Source: JAJFUG01 sp964473155 (GTDB lineage: Bacteria > Gemmatimonadota > Glassbacteria > GWA2-58-10). From it: a DNA stretch of 35,623 bases. Positions 1 to 9,127 of this stretch are shown piece by piece. The stretch spans positions 1 to 35,623 of the forward strand of contig CAYYNT010000047.1 of assembly GCA_964473155.1 (NCBI GenBank), given 5' to 3'. A program made the translations under genes and the position numbers. Each line of letters begins with the position of its first letter. Positions within the stretch are counted from its first letter, which is position 1. Under the pieces are notes generated by a model that worked only from the letters and a program-made list of their open reading frames with translations, was not told the origin of the DNA and did not search any database.

Positions 1-22
1 CGTAAAACTTTTTTGATCCTCT

Positions 23-49
23 CAGCAATATCCTAACCGGATATTGCTG
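23..49. repeat. Perfect 11-bp hairpin, dispersed-repeat candidate
   Basis: CAGCAATATCC (23-33) and GGATATTGCTG (39-49) are exact reverse complements around a 5-base loop TAACC. A degenerate copy of the same sequence occurs at 35251-35275, sharing the 11-mer TCCTAACCGGA and the flanks GCAA and GCTG. This suggests an intergenic repeat family. The function is unknown. Confidence 0.5.
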
Positions 50-195
50 CCTCGGCCCCCCCTTTTTAAGAGGGGAGGAACGGCCGCCGCTTCCGTCTAT
101 CTGCAAATGCCTGTCAGTGTCGGTTTTGCAGTCCCTCTAAAAAATGAGGAAACAGGGGATTGTGTTCTTATAGCATTTTTCAACACGCCTCTAAA

Positions 196-231
196 CCGCC
201 CCCCGGCTTCAATCAGGGCGGAATATTTTTT
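196..231. terminator. Terminator-like hairpin
   Basis: CCGCCC (196-201) pairs with GGGCGG (216-221), and an AATATTTTTT tract follows on the plus strand. On the minus strand the stem is followed by only TTTAG, so it would be a weak terminator for the URO-D-like gene that ends at 296. The orientation is therefore uncertain. The stem is only 6 bp with a 14-base loop. Confidence 0.35.
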
Positions 232-295
232 ATAGCCGGGATTCAAATGTAATCACTTAAGGCTTATATTTCAAGCGATTAACGGACTGTCCGCC

Positions 296-1570
296 TCAGC
301 GCATCCCGGCCAGGGCCTCGTACATGGCCACGATGTTGGCCGGAGGGACATCCGCCAGGATATTGTGCACCTGCTGGAACACGAACCCGCCGCCGGGAGC
401 CAGGATTTCCACCTGACGGCGCACGTGGTCGCGCACCTGTTGCGGAGTCCCGCAGGGCAGAACCTCGCGGGTGTCGCAGCCCCCGCCCCAGAACGTGATG
501 TCCCGGCCGAAATCGCGCTTGAGAGATGACGCCTCCATGCCGTCGCAGCTTATCTGCACCGGGTTCACCGCATCCAGCCCGGCCTCGATCAGGTCCGGCA
601 GAAGCGGTCGGATGCCGCCGCAGCAGTGCAGCATCACTTTCACCCCGGCCAGCTCTTTCGCCCGCTTCCACATGGCCGCGTGACGGGGCTTGAAAAACTC
701 GCGGTACATGGCGGGCGAGACCTGCGGCCCGGTCTGCATTCCCAGGTCATCCCCGAACAGGATAATGTCGATATTCTCTCCCACCGCGCCCAGAAAACGC
801 TCCAGGGCCGCAAGGTGGATTTCGGTCAGCGTATCCAGGAAACGGTGCGCCGCGGAGGGTTCGGCGGCCAGGAGCATGAAAAAGTTGTCGTGGCGGAAAA
901 AGAACTGGCCGATCTCCAGCAGGTTGCCGCCGAACAGCCCGATTACGTCCCGGCCCGTGTCCCGCCGCAGACGCGCCGCACCCTCGGAAAGCACCCGCGC
1001 GCCATCCGTCCCGGAGGCCAGCGGCCCCGGCGGCGAGGCCACGGCGGTCCACATGCAACGGCCGAACGCGTCTTTAATCTGTTCCCGGCTCGGGCAGCCA
1101 GTGAAGTCCATCAGCGGGAAATGCATCTGCTCGAAATACAGCGCGCCCTCCGGCATTGCGGCTATCTCCAGCCCATCCGCCGAGCGGATCACCCAGCCGC
1201 GCTCCGCGCGCTCGGGCAGCGCCCAGACCGGCATCTGGCAAGGAGAACCATCCGGCAGCGCCCAGTCCGCCCAGTCGTTGTCATCGAGGGCAAACGCGCG
1301 TCCCAGCTCGATTGTGTCTATCCCGAACAGGTCGAGCACATCCCGGTCCACCACGGTCAGTTGCTGGACCGGGTCGTACACCCGGACAGGCCGCTCGGGC
1401 AGGCCCAGGTATTTTCTCAACCTGGCGTATGCGATGGCGCTTATACCTGAGGAGCGGTGTCCGGACAGGTCCACAGGCACGCGGTCCGGCTCGCGGTGCT
1501 CCAGAGCGTCCAGAACCCGGCGGCGGGAGGTGTCAGCAGGACTGTTCTTTCTCTCTGACGGTTCATTCAT
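296..1570 (-). CDS. Uroporphyrinogen decarboxylase (URO-D) superfamily protein, corrinoid methyltransferase-like
   Basis: 424 aa, cytoplasmic, no signal peptide. It has the URO-D/MtaA pattern: an N-terminal 'RRRVLDALEHREPDRVPVD' segment and a C-terminal half with 'MLHCCGG' (His and Cys typical of the zinc site in the methyltransferase branch), then 'FWGGGCDTREVL' and 'GGFVFQQVHNI'. True heme-pathway HemE is usually about 350 aa with a different N-terminus. This longer form resembles the many stand-alone URO-D proteins in environmental bacteria that are thought to move methyl groups to or from corrinoids or small thiols; the substrate is unknown. Its ATG lies inside the stop of the upstream GH36-type gene (ATGA, 4-bp overlap), so the two are very likely translated together. 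Family call is firm; the reaction is inference. Confidence 0.85.
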   Translation of the reverse strand: MNEPSERKNSPADTSRRRVLDALEHREPDRVPVDLSGHRSSGISAIAYARLRKYLGLPERPVRVYDPVQQLTVVDRDVLDLFGIDTIELGRAFALDDNDWADWALPDGSPCQMPVWALPERAERGWVIRSADGLEIAAMPEGALYFEQMHFPLMDFTGCPSREQIKDAFGRCMWTAVASPPGPLASGTDGARVLSEGAARLRRDTGRDVIGLFGGNLLEIGQFFFRHDNFFMLLAAEPSAAHRFLDTLTEIHLAALERFLGAVGENIDIILFGDDLGMQTGPQVSPAMYREFFKPRHAAMWKRAKELAGVKVMLHCCGGIRPLLPDLIEAGLDAVNPVQISCDGMEASSLKRDFGRDITFWGGGCDTREVLPCGTPQQVRDHVRRQVEILAPGGGFVFQQVHNILADVPPANIVAMYEALAGMR

Positions 1571-3753
1571 TTTACCGGTGTTACCTCCAGCAGAAGGTGT
1601 TCCTTGAAAGCCACGGCCAGCACGGGATTGTCCCCGTTCACCTGTCCAAGCTCTTTTTCGCGGGCGTAATCATACACCCGGTAGGTCCGTCCCGGTTCCA
1701 GTCCGCGCAGGGTGAGCGGGGTTTTCCGGCTCCATTGATCGGCGAAAAACCCATAGTACATGCGCTCACCCTTTTTCACCGCGTGCGCCTCGGGTTTGTC
1801 CCAGGCCAGGTCGTAGAGGTTCAGGTACTCGGCCCGCGCCAGCATCAGCTCGCGGTATTTAGCCACCCAACGCTTCCAGGTGAGCTGCTGCCGAGAGTCG
1901 AGGTCGGTGAAAAATGTCGTCACCTGCGCGCCGGTCCCGACCGCGCTCTCGAACGACTCCGGCACCGAAAACCCTTCCCACTCGTCCTCCGGCACCTGGT
2001 AGCAGTCGCCCACGCAGAACGAGCCGCCGCGGAAAGCTTTCTCCACTTTCACCCGCCGCCGGACCTGGAGCAGGTTCACCGGGTCCGAGACATCCGCCAC
2101 GTTGTAGAACGGCATCTTGAACGGGTCATGCGGCTGGCTGCAGATACAGACCTCCACCGGACAGCCGGGCTTGAGACGCTGCGCCTCCTCCCAGATCGCC
2201 CGGAACAGCCCCGGCTGGCGCTGGAACGATTCGAGCGGTGTGCCGTGCTTGTGCGCCGGGTTGAAACAGGGCGGAGTGGCGCTCTGGTCCGAGCAGTCCA
2301 GATAGAGGCCGTCATAGTCCCAGTCCTGCATGATTTTCCGGGTCCAGCCACGGACAAATTCCACACAGGGGGTGTGGACCGGGCAGAGGTAGTATAGCCC
2401 GCGCTTGGACAGCGGCCGTGTGCCGTCCTCGTTCTGCACCAGCCAGTCCGGGTGTTCCTTGGCGAGACGGCTGTCCGGGCTGACCCCCTGCGGGTACCAC
2501 CAGAGGCTGGTGCGGAACCCCTCGCGGTGGACTCGCCGGACGAATTCGAGCATGTCGGCCTCGCCACGCGGGAACTTACCCGGAGAGGGGTTCAGGTCCC
2601 AGTCGCCGTAGCGCACGAACCACCCGTCGTCCAGGTTCGCCCACAGCACCCCGACCTTGCGCAATACGGGCAGCGCGCTGTAAATCTTTTCCAGGCTGAA
2701 ATCCAGGCCGAACCCCCAGCTTTTCCAGTACGGTTCATAGGCCAGCGGCGCAGAACTCAGCGGAATGTCCACCCCCTGGGCCCGCACCACGCGCGAGAGC
2801 TCGCGCAGCGGATCGTGGAAATCCAGCCGGTGCGGCAGGACCAGGCAGCGGATTGTCGAAAGAGTATCCCCCGGGTCGAGAGCGGTCCGCTCACCGAAAC
2901 GGGCCTGCGGCTCGCGGGCGATGCTCACCTCCACCCGCCCGTCCTCCAGGGTGCGCACCGGCAGGGATATCCACTGCTGGCAGGGTTCGGCGCTCGCCAC
3001 GGCCAGGCCGCAGGACGGCGCCCAGAGGTCGACCAGCGGCACGCCGCCGCCAAGCAGGTCCCGTCCGTTCAGCGGTCCCGCGCCCATGAAATTGCTGCGC
3101 TCGAACTCGCGGTCCAGCATCACCACGGAATAGTCCACGCCCCAGCGGGTCGCCGCGCCCTGGAAGGAGGCTAAATTCCAGGGCCTCTCCGCCGGATCGT
3201 CAAAACGGCGGTCCAGGCGGAAACAGCAACCGGTGACGCAATCCAGTTCCAGACGCTCGGTTCCGGCATTGCGGAAACGCGCCCGGCAAATCACGGCGGA
3301 GGGGAAGCGCTCGTAGAATGTCAGTTCGAGGCGCTGCTCCACCTTTATCTCGCTGTACAGGTTCCCGGCGTACCGGCCCTCGCCTTTCAGCACGATCCTC
3401 TCGCCCGGACCGAACTCATCCTGGACCATCTCCCGCCCAAAGCCGTCCAGGCTGGCAGTGAAAACGGTCACCGGGAGCCTGCCCGCCAACAGGTGGAACG
3501 TGGCCGGGTCAGTCGGCAGGGCGCGGGCGATAAAACCTTTGTCCCCATTTCCAGACAGACCGGCGCTCAGCTGAAGCCTGTTCGTAACGGACAGACGAAC
3601 AGAACCGTTATCAATGACAAGCTCATCGCAACTGTGCTCCACTGTAAGAGCGGCGCGCAACTCTCCCGGCCAGATCAGTGTCAGCGCCAGCAACAGGATT
3701 AAAGCTGCAACGTTTAAAACAGCGGGAATAAGATTCTCCGCCTGTCTGCACAT
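1567..3753 (-). CDS. Secreted GH36-type glycosidase (melibiase/alpha-galactosidase-like)
   Basis: 728 aa with an N-terminal hydrophobic segment (about residues 10-35), a probable signal peptide or anchor. An N-terminal beta-rich domain (about 40-320) is followed by a TIM barrel. The barrel has the GH36/melibiase marks: 'WANLDDGWF' (D375-D376), a tryptophan-rich 'SLWWYPQG' strand, and 'DGLYLDCSD', in which D486 sits at the family nucleophile position. 'VADVSDP' offers D557 as the acid/base candidate. The C-terminus ends in a small beta domain. The usual substrate is alpha-galactoside, but this divergent sequence could use another alpha-linked sugar. The start has GAGG five bases upstream. It overlaps the URO-D-like gene by 4 bp, a pairing that hints at a shared substrate pathway (inference). 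Confidence 0.8.
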   Translation of the reverse strand: MCRQAENLIPAVLNVAALILLLALTLIWPGELRAALTVEHSCDELVIDNGSVRLSVTNRLQLSAGLSGNGDKGFIARALPTDPATFHLLAGRLPVTVFTASLDGFGREMVQDEFGPGERIVLKGEGRYAGNLYSEIKVEQRLELTFYERFPSAVICRARFRNAGTERLELDCVTGCCFRLDRRFDDPAERPWNLASFQGAATRWGVDYSVVMLDREFERSNFMGAGPLNGRDLLGGGVPLVDLWAPSCGLAVASAEPCQQWISLPVRTLEDGRVEVSIAREPQARFGERTALDPGDTLSTIRCLVLPHRLDFHDPLRELSRVVRAQGVDIPLSSAPLAYEPYWKSWGFGLDFSLEKIYSALPVLRKVGVLWANLDDGWFVRYGDWDLNPSPGKFPRGEADMLEFVRRVHREGFRTSLWWYPQGVSPDSRLAKEHPDWLVQNEDGTRPLSKRGLYYLCPVHTPCVEFVRGWTRKIMQDWDYDGLYLDCSDQSATPPCFNPAHKHGTPLESFQRQPGLFRAIWEEAQRLKPGCPVEVCICSQPHDPFKMPFYNVADVSDPVNLLQVRRRVKVEKAFRGGSFCVGDCYQVPEDEWEGFSVPESFESAVGTGAQVTTFFTDLDSRQQLTWKRWVAKYRELMLARAEYLNLYDLAWDKPEAHAVKKGERMYYGFFADQWSRKTPLTLRGLEPGRTYRVYDYAREKELGQVNGDNPVLAVAFKEHLLLEVTPVK

Positions 3754-4024
3754 GATGACCTCGCACGGATGTTATCGTTGGATAGATAGACATACTGAAA
3801 GAGGATACGTACAAGCGGACGTCCGGCGCAATGTTTTTCTGCGCTTTCGCATCCTGACAACCTGTACCGGCAGACATAATGTATCCATCGGGATTGAGAA
3901 AGCTTTGCCGGATCATGCGTAAATGTTGTATATTATAATTTCAACCCGGCGCAGGACCGGGCGATAAAGTCCAATCACGGCAACCCTTGACGCCGGCCAG
4001 GGCGGGAGCGGAGGAAAACACCCG
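3754..4024. promoter_or_regulatory. Divergent intergenic region upstream of GH36 gene and tolC-like gene
   Basis: A 271-bp gap between divergent genes must hold both promoters. On the plus strand I see TTGCCG (3905-3910) and TATATT (3929-3934) with an 18-base spacer, overlapping a perfect TATAAT at 3934-3939. A GGAGG (4010-4014) stands ten bases before the tolC-like ATG. The minus-strand promoter is not obvious. No gene is supported here. Confidence 0.35.
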
Positions 4025-5494
4025 ATGTCGTCAGTTCCGAGCGCGCCATTCAGATTGTCAGCCTTATGGCTGGTTTTAATTTTAACCTTTTTGTTTTCGA
4101 TGACTTCTGACAGCATTCAGGCTTCCGGCGCGGAGACCGCGCAGGGAAGACTGCTGTTCGAATCTCCCGTGCCGTTCTATCACGATTACAACCTGACGTT
4201 GCTTCATCCGGTGGGGAAGGTTTCTTCCGGAGCATCCGCGGAGCGAAAAGAAAATCTAACCCTGGAAGAGTGCATTCGGATCGCCCTGGGACGCAACCAG
4301 GATTACAAAATCGCCCGAGAGAACCTTCGCGCGGCATTCGGCGACATGGCCACTGCCTGGGGCCTTTTCACGCCAATCGCATATGCGAACTATGCAGTCA
4401 ACCAGAACAATCAGTTGCGTGAAACCCAGATCGGCGCCGGATCGAAAACGATCCGGTTCTTCGGGAACGCCAGCGCGGCATCGCTGGGATTTTCGTTCAA
4501 CGTGTTCAACCAGGGGCAGATGTATTTCGAGATGCGTAACGCCTTTTTCCTGAGGCGGGAGCGCCGCAGTGACCTTCGCGGCATGGAGCTCCTGGTGGCG
4601 GACAATGTGCGCGCTTCATATTTTGAGATCCTGCGGCAGCAGCACCTGCTTAAAGCCTCGGAGGAACAGTCCGCGCAACTGAAAGAACAACTGCGCCAGG
4701 CCGAGGCCCGTCTGAAAGTGGGGGAGATTACCAAGCTTGATGTGCTCCAGGCGCGTATCGACCTTCAGAATGAGCAGATCCGGGGACTGGAATACAGAAA
4801 CCTTCTGGCCGCGGCCAGGGAAAACCTGAACCTGGCGGTAGGCGGCGGTCTGCCGGAGGATTATTCCCTGACGGACGAGTTCCGGGTGGAAGAACCCGTT
4901 CTGGATGTTGATAAGCTGGTGGAAGAGGCTCTGGAGCTGAATCCGCAGCTGATCAGCCTGGAGCTGCAATACCGTCAGGAGCGAAACAACCTCTGGATTG
5001 GCCGCCTGGCATACATGCCGACAGTCAAGGCGACCGTGGGGTACACGCACAGCGGTGATGTATTGTTCAGCGTCCCGCCAAGGGATTCACGCGGCTCACA
5101 GGTTGGGATGACCTTTTACTGGAGCATTCTGGACGGTTTCGAGCGATTCAAAACCAATCGCTACACACAGGCCTCGGCAAACAACCTGAATTATACACTC
5201 GAAAAGACAAGACTGGAGATAGGGCGCGATGTACGCCTGGGCTGCCTTGAGCTTCAGCGCCTTTACGAGCAGCACCTGACCCTGGCCGAAAGCCGTGACC
5301 TGGCGGCGCAATCACTGGAGCTGGAACGCAAAAGCTACGCCCTGGGCGCGGCCAACATGGTCGAGGTGCGCAAGGCCCAGGCCGACTTCATCCAGGCCGA
5401 GGTCAACTACATCAACTCGATCTACGACTACCACACAGCGCTTTCCGCCCTGTCCCGCAGCGTGGGCCGCGATATTACCGGTTACGGGAAATAA
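4025..5494 (+). CDS. TolC-family outer membrane efflux protein
   Basis: 489 aa. An N-terminal hydrophobic stretch (about 12-32) fits a signal peptide. It is followed by 'LTLEECIRIALGRNQDYKIARENLRAA', the classic start of the first outer-membrane-efflux repeat. Long heptad-rich helices follow ('EEQSAQLKEQLRQAEARLKVGEIT', 'LDVLQARIDL'), and the second repeat ends with 'ALGAANMVEVRKAQADFIQAEVNYI'. Length and architecture match TolC/OprM-type trimeric channels that span the outer membrane and periplasm. It converges on the MacA/MacB-like operon, with only nine bases between its stop and that of the dockerin protein. It is the likely outer-membrane partner of that transporter, which is inference from proximity. 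Confidence 0.9.
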   Translation: MSSVPSAPFRLSALWLVLILTFLFSMTSDSIQASGAETAQGRLLFESPVPFYHDYNLTLLHPVGKVSSGASAERKENLTLEECIRIALGRNQDYKIARENLRAAFGDMATAWGLFTPIAYANYAVNQNNQLRETQIGAGSKTIRFFGNASAASLGFSFNVFNQGQMYFEMRNAFFLRRERRSDLRGMELLVADNVRASYFEILRQQHLLKASEEQSAQLKEQLRQAEARLKVGEITKLDVLQARIDLQNEQIRGLEYRNLLAAARENLNLAVGGGLPEDYSLTDEFRVEEPVLDVDKLVEEALELNPQLISLELQYRQERNNLWIGRLAYMPTVKATVGYTHSGDVLFSVPPRDSRGSQVGMTFYWSILDGFERFKTNRYTQASANNLNYTLEKTRLEIGRDVRLGCLELQRLYEQHLTLAESRDLAAQSLELERKSYALGAANMVEVRKAQADFIQAEVNYINSIYDYHTALSALSRSVGRDITGYGK

Positions 5495-5503
5495 AAACTT
5501 ATG

Positions 5504-6652
5504 TTACTGAGCGGGAACCTCCACTCCGTACTGGAAGAAAGATATATTCGTGACGTCATAGCCGGTAATCATCAAATCATAACTGAGCGGATTATAAGCA
5601 TACCCGATAAACGCCATCGGAACTACAACATAATGCCCATCCGGCACCAGGAAATAGAACGATCCGAACCCATCGGTCAGAGTCTTGGTCTGCTGCCCCT
5701 TATCATCGATCAAGAATACCTGAATATTTCCCAGACCGCCTGAAGTGCAGGATACACGCCCGGTTATCTTGTGCAGTGTGATTTGTGCCGGATTATTAAA
5801 CTTGGCCTTGATCAGCGGGGCATCTATTGTCAGGACCGAACCCATGTTGAGCACCAGGCTGTCCGGGGTAAACGTGTAGTACTCGCGGGATGGCCGCAGA
5901 ACATAGACTCCGGCCGAAAAACTGCTGACAACACGGTAACGCCCCTCTCCATCGGTGTAGACTGTCGTGTCACGCCCCGCTCCTACGACCCGGATGCCCA
6001 CCATTGCCAACCCGACTGAATCCTGGTCGAACACCCTGCCCACCACCCCATACCCGGAATAGACCGCCGGGATATTAGGAATTATCAGCGAATCCCCATT
6101 CACAGTCACATTCAGGCTGTCTGGAGTAAACCGGTAGTTGCGCTTGTAAAGCAACACCCGGTAAGCGCCATTTTCCACGCCTGTCAGGCGGAAAGCGCCG
6201 GCGTTGTTGGTCATGAACGTCGTGTCGAAACCTGTTCCGCGCACCGAGACGCTCACATCGCTCAACCCGACTGCTCCATCCATCACGCGGCCTTTAATCA
6301 GGTAAACCCCGCCATGGATCACCGGAGTCAGCCGCCCCTGCCGGATATTGACCAGCAGCACCATCACGTCCATCAGGCTGAACCGGCCATCCCGGTTGTA
6401 ATCGCAGACAGAGTCGGCATGAGCTTTCATGCCGTTTCGTATCAGCCAGAGAACGTCCTGCATGTCTATCAGCCGATCACCGTTGTAGTCCTCGACATAG
6501 GTCGTGTCTATTTTTGCTGCCAGGCTGGTTGAAGCGGCCGTCTCATTGAGAGCCTGAATCGCGTCAGACTGGGCCACAACCGGTGCAGCCTGAGCAAAGA
6601 GAAATATCAGCAGGACTGCGCCCATGTATCGGATCGGGGCTTTATTTTTCAT
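5504..6652 (-). CDS. Secreted protein with dockerin-like EF-hand pair and three carboxypeptidase-regulatory-like (Ig-fold) repeats
   Basis: 382 aa. Signal peptide about 1-28, ending 'PVVAQS'. Residues 53-108 hold two calcium-loop repeats, 'DYNGDRLIDMQDVLWLI' and 'DYNRDGRFSLMDVMVLL', the dockerin type I pattern. Three beta-sandwich repeats follow at about 117-185, 201-270 and 296-378; each opens with 'GRV' and carries a 'T(D/N)..G.(F/Y)' turn, as in carboxypeptidase regulatory-like domains. No enzyme domain is visible, so it looks like a structural or adhesive surface protein. Its own SD (AAGGGGAG) lies six bases before the ATG. It is 40 bp downstream of the second MacB-like permease on the same strand, so it may be the last gene of that operon. 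No cohesin is seen in the window. Confidence 0.8.
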   Translation of the reverse strand: MKNKAPIRYMGAVLLIFLFAQAAPVVAQSDAIQALNETAASTSLAAKIDTTYVEDYNGDRLIDMQDVLWLIRNGMKAHADSVCDYNRDGRFSLMDVMVLLVNIRQGRLTPVIHGGVYLIKGRVMDGAVGLSDVSVSVRGTGFDTTFMTNNAGAFRLTGVENGAYRVLLYKRNYRFTPDSLNVTVNGDSLIIPNIPAVYSGYGVVGRVFDQDSVGLAMVGIRVVGAGRDTTVYTDGEGRYRVVSSFSAGVYVLRPSREYYTFTPDSLVLNMGSVLTIDAPLIKAKFNNPAQITLHKITGRVSCTSGGLGNIQVFLIDDKGQQTKTLTDGFGSFYFLVPDGHYVVVPMAFIGYAYNPLSYDLMITGYDVTNISFFQYGVEVPAQ

Positions 6653-6666
6653 CCTGTCTCCCCTTG

Positions 6667-6684
6667 TTGCATGGGTTCATGCAA
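6667..6684. repeat. Short perfect hairpin between permease and dockerin genes
   Basis: TTGCATG (6667-6673) and CATGCAA (6678-6684) pair around a 4-base loop, just upstream of the dockerin gene's Shine-Dalgarno site. There is no T-run, so it is not a standard terminator. It could mark mRNA processing or attenuation between the two cistrons. Confidence 0.4.
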
Positions 6685-6692
6685 TGCTTTTC

Positions 6693-7913
6693 TTATTCAG
6701 CCCTGAGCGCGGTTATGGGTTCGAGCGCCGCGGCCCGCATGGCCGGATATATTCCGAAAACAAGACCTACCGAGACAGAAAACACAAATCCAAGCGCCGC
6801 AGCGCCCCAGGAAAGGTAAACCTCGCGGAAGCCTGCAAAAGACACGAACAGGGCGATGACCATACCCAGCACTATCCCGATCAGACCGCCTCCGCAGGCC
6901 AGCAGACCGCTCTCCAGCAGAAACTGCTTTCGGATATCGGTCCTGAGCGCTCCGACCGCGCGCCTGAGGCCTATCTCCCGCCTTCGCTCCCGGACCGAAA
7001 TCAACATCACGGCCAGAATGCCCACTCCTCCCACCAGCAAAGAGATGCCAGCCACGCTGCCGGTCAGAAAAGTCAGCGAACGGGTGGCCTCGCGCCGAGT
7101 CTTGAGCAGAGTGGCCTGGTTCTGAATCGTGAAATCATCCGGACGGTTGCGCAGACGGTGCCTTATGCGCAGAAGGTCGGCAATTTCACGCTCCGCCGCG
7201 GCCAGTCCCTCACCGGCATTTCTGGCCTGGACATACACGCTTTCTATGTACGGAACATTGTACAGCCGCAGCATGGCTGTTTCAAGTGGAACCAGCACCG
7301 CATCGTCCAGGTCGGTCCCGTTTATGTCCATGCCGCGGGTTTTCGCCACGCCGATCACCTCGAACGGCACGCGGCCTATCCTGAAACTCTGTCCAAGCGG
7401 GTCCTGCTCTCCAAAAAGGTTCCGCGCAGCCGTGGGCCCGATCACCGCCACCCGCCTCCTGGCCCGTCCCTCACCGCTGTCGAAAAAACGCCCCGCGGCC
7501 AGTTCGATCTTGCGGATTTCGAATCCTTCCGGAGTCATCCCGATCACTGTCGTGTTGACTATCCCGGCCTGCCAGCGTGTGGCCAGACGGCGGCTGATTA
7601 ACGCCGAGGCGCGCTCGACCGAGGGGCACTCCGCAACGATAGCCTCGGCATCAGACGGCGTCAGTGAGTTCACGGTTTCCATCTGCCTCTGCCGCCCCGC
7701 GATGATCCGGGTCTGCCCGGCGTTAACTATCAGCAGATTGGTGCCCATGCTCTCGATCACTTTCAGAATCTTCTTCTCCGCCCCCCGCCCCACCGAAACC
7801 ATAACCATCACCGCCGCCACTCCGGCTACGATCCCGGTTACGCTGAGAAGCGTGCGCAGACGGTGCGCGGCAAGTATTTCCAGCGAAAGAACGAGGTTTC
7901 GCGACAGCTTCAT
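6693..7913 (-). CDS. MacB/FtsX-type ABC transporter permease (second of two)
   Basis: 406 aa. The layout is that of MacB permeases: a first transmembrane helix near the N-terminus ('RTLLSVTGIVAGVAAVMVMVSVG'), a large periplasmic MacB_PCD domain (about 45-275), then three helices at about 280-305, 325-360 and 370-395. The motif 'RRREIGLRRAVGA' before the third helix is characteristic of FtsX-domain proteins. No ATPase domain is fused, unlike E. coli MacB. It overlaps the upstream permease by 4 bp (ATGA). The two permeases probably form a heterodimer over the single ATPase subunit. Confidence 0.9.
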   Translation of the reverse strand: MKLSRNLVLSLEILAAHRLRTLLSVTGIVAGVAAVMVMVSVGRGAEKKILKVIESMGTNLLIVNAGQTRIIAGRQRQMETVNSLTPSDAEAIVAECPSVERASALISRRLATRWQAGIVNTTVIGMTPEGFEIRKIELAAGRFFDSGEGRARRRVAVIGPTAARNLFGEQDPLGQSFRIGRVPFEVIGVAKTRGMDINGTDLDDAVLVPLETAMLRLYNVPYIESVYVQARNAGEGLAAAEREIADLLRIRHRLRNRPDDFTIQNQATLLKTRREATRSLTFLTGSVAGISLLVGGVGILAVMLISVRERRREIGLRRAVGALRTDIRKQFLLESGLLACGGGLIGIVLGMVIALFVSFAGFREVYLSWGAAALGFVFSVSVGLVFGIYPAMRAAALEPITALRAE

Positions 7914-9127
7914 CGCAGGGATTCCGATGGATTGAGGCGCGCCGCGCGCAGGGCGGGCTGCACCCCGAATATTACTCCGACCGCCAGGGCGGTAACCGCT
8001 CCCAGTACGAACGGCTCCCAGGAAACCATAACGTTGATCTTGGTCTGCTCAGCCAGGCGCTGCAGCACAAGGCACACGCCCCAGCCGATCAGGCTCCCCA
8101 GGACCATCCCCGACAGGGTCACTGCCAGGGATTCGGTCAGGAACTGGATGAAAATATCGCGCCGGCTTGCCCCCAGCGCCCGCCGCAGACCGATTTCACG
8201 GGTGCGCTCCCCTACCGAGATAAGCAGAATGTTCATCAGAACCAGACCACCGATAGCCAGGCTCAAAACTGCCAGGGCCGCGAGCAGCCAGGTAAGGGTA
8301 CGCGAGATGCCCCGCGCCATTTCGGCGATCACAAGGGCCGAGTAGATGCGGAAATCATCCTCCTGCGGCGGTGTGATATGGTGCCGCTGGCGCATCAACT
8401 CTCGTATCTGCTCGCTCTGTTCGGTCATTCTCTCAGGATCGGAGGTCAGGATCCTGACAGCCCCGATATGCTCGACATTCAGGACCCGGCGCATGGCCGT
8501 GGTGATCGGCAAAATCACCCGGAGGTCGAAATCCCCCCCGCCGGGACTTGTCCCCTTGGCCTCGAGAACGCCTTTTACAGTGAGCGCCACCTGGTTGATG
8601 TAAAGTCGTTTGCCTACCGGATCCTCATCCCCGAAAAGCTCGCGTTTCACGGTCTGGCCTATCAGGCAGACCCGCGCCAGCGTGGCCACATCCTCCGGGG
8701 AGATTCCGTCTCCCTCCACCGTGTACCACGAATACGCCTCGTGCCAGTCCGGCTCCACTCCCCACAGCACGCACTGGATCTGCTCGCCCTCGTACTTGAC
8801 CCCCATGCGGAAACTCCAGGCCATGGGGCTGGCCATCTCAAGGCCCGGCACCTCGCGTTTCACGGCCTCGGCGTCCGATGGAAGAAGAGTGGTCACGCTC
8901 AGGTCGGGAGGCGGAAGGTCTTTTCCGCCCCCGGCAATCAGCATCATCGCCCGCGGCCCGAAATTGTTGATCCTCTCGAGCACCTTGCTCTCGGTGCCCT
9001 TGCCGACCGCCATAATCACGAGCAGGGCCGCGATGCCGACCACAGTTCCGGCCATCATCAGAAAAGTGCGCAAACGGTTCTGCCGGAGAGCGCGCGCCCC
9101 CTCGAGGGCAAGACGCAGATTTTTCAC
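7910..9127 (-). CDS. MacB/FtsX-type ABC transporter permease (first of two)
   Basis: 405 aa with a GTG start that overlaps the ATPase stop (GTGA). Helix 1 is in 'RTFLMMAGTVVGIAALLVIMAVGKG'. A periplasmic domain follows to about 280, then three C-terminal helices with 'RTREIGLRRALGASRRDI' before the second of them. It is clearly homologous to the next gene but divergent, so the pair is an old duplication. Mechanically this family drives a periplasmic adaptor and TolC to expel substrates from the periplasm, or moves lipoproteins (LolCE). The MacA-like partner favours the first role. Confidence 0.9.
   Translation of the reverse strand: MKNLRLALEGARALRQNRLRTFLMMAGTVVGIAALLVIMAVGKGTESKVLERINNFGPRAMMLIAGGGKDLPPPDLSVTTLLPSDAEAVKREVPGLEMASPMAWSFRMGVKYEGEQIQCVLWGVEPDWHEAYSWYTVEGDGISPEDVATLARVCLIGQTVKRELFGDEDPVGKRLYINQVALTVKGVLEAKGTSPGGGDFDLRVILPITTAMRRVLNVEHIGAVRILTSDPERMTEQSEQIRELMRQRHHITPPQEDDFRIYSALVIAEMARGISRTLTWLLAALAVLSLAIGGLVLMNILLISVGERTREIGLRRALGASRRDIFIQFLTESLAVTLSGMVLGSLIGWGVCLVLQRLAEQTKINVMVSWEPFVLGAVTALAVGVIFGVQPALRAARLNPSESLR

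Larger units (their letters stand above)
1..295. other. Non-coding left edge with two hairpins
   Basis: No convincing gene is present. A 63-codon plus-strand reading frame (44-235) has no recognisable domain and runs through both palindromic stretches, so I treat it as chance. The stretch holds a perfect hairpin at 23-49 and a terminator-like stem at 196-221, both listed separately, plus a C-run/G-run stretch around 55-78. Confidence 0.6.

Noticed and set aside
44..235. 63-codon plus-strand frame at the left edge
   Set aside because: Crosses a hairpin loop region and a terminator-like stem; no recognisable features.
690..2397. Long plus-strand frames opposite the URO-D and GH36 genes
   Set aside because: Arg/Ser/Pro-rich antisense shadows of well-recognised minus-strand genes; common in high-GC DNA.
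5504..6652. Cellulosome component
   Set aside because: Dockerin repeats are present but no cohesin or scaffoldin is in the window, and the proteins carry no glycosidase domain.
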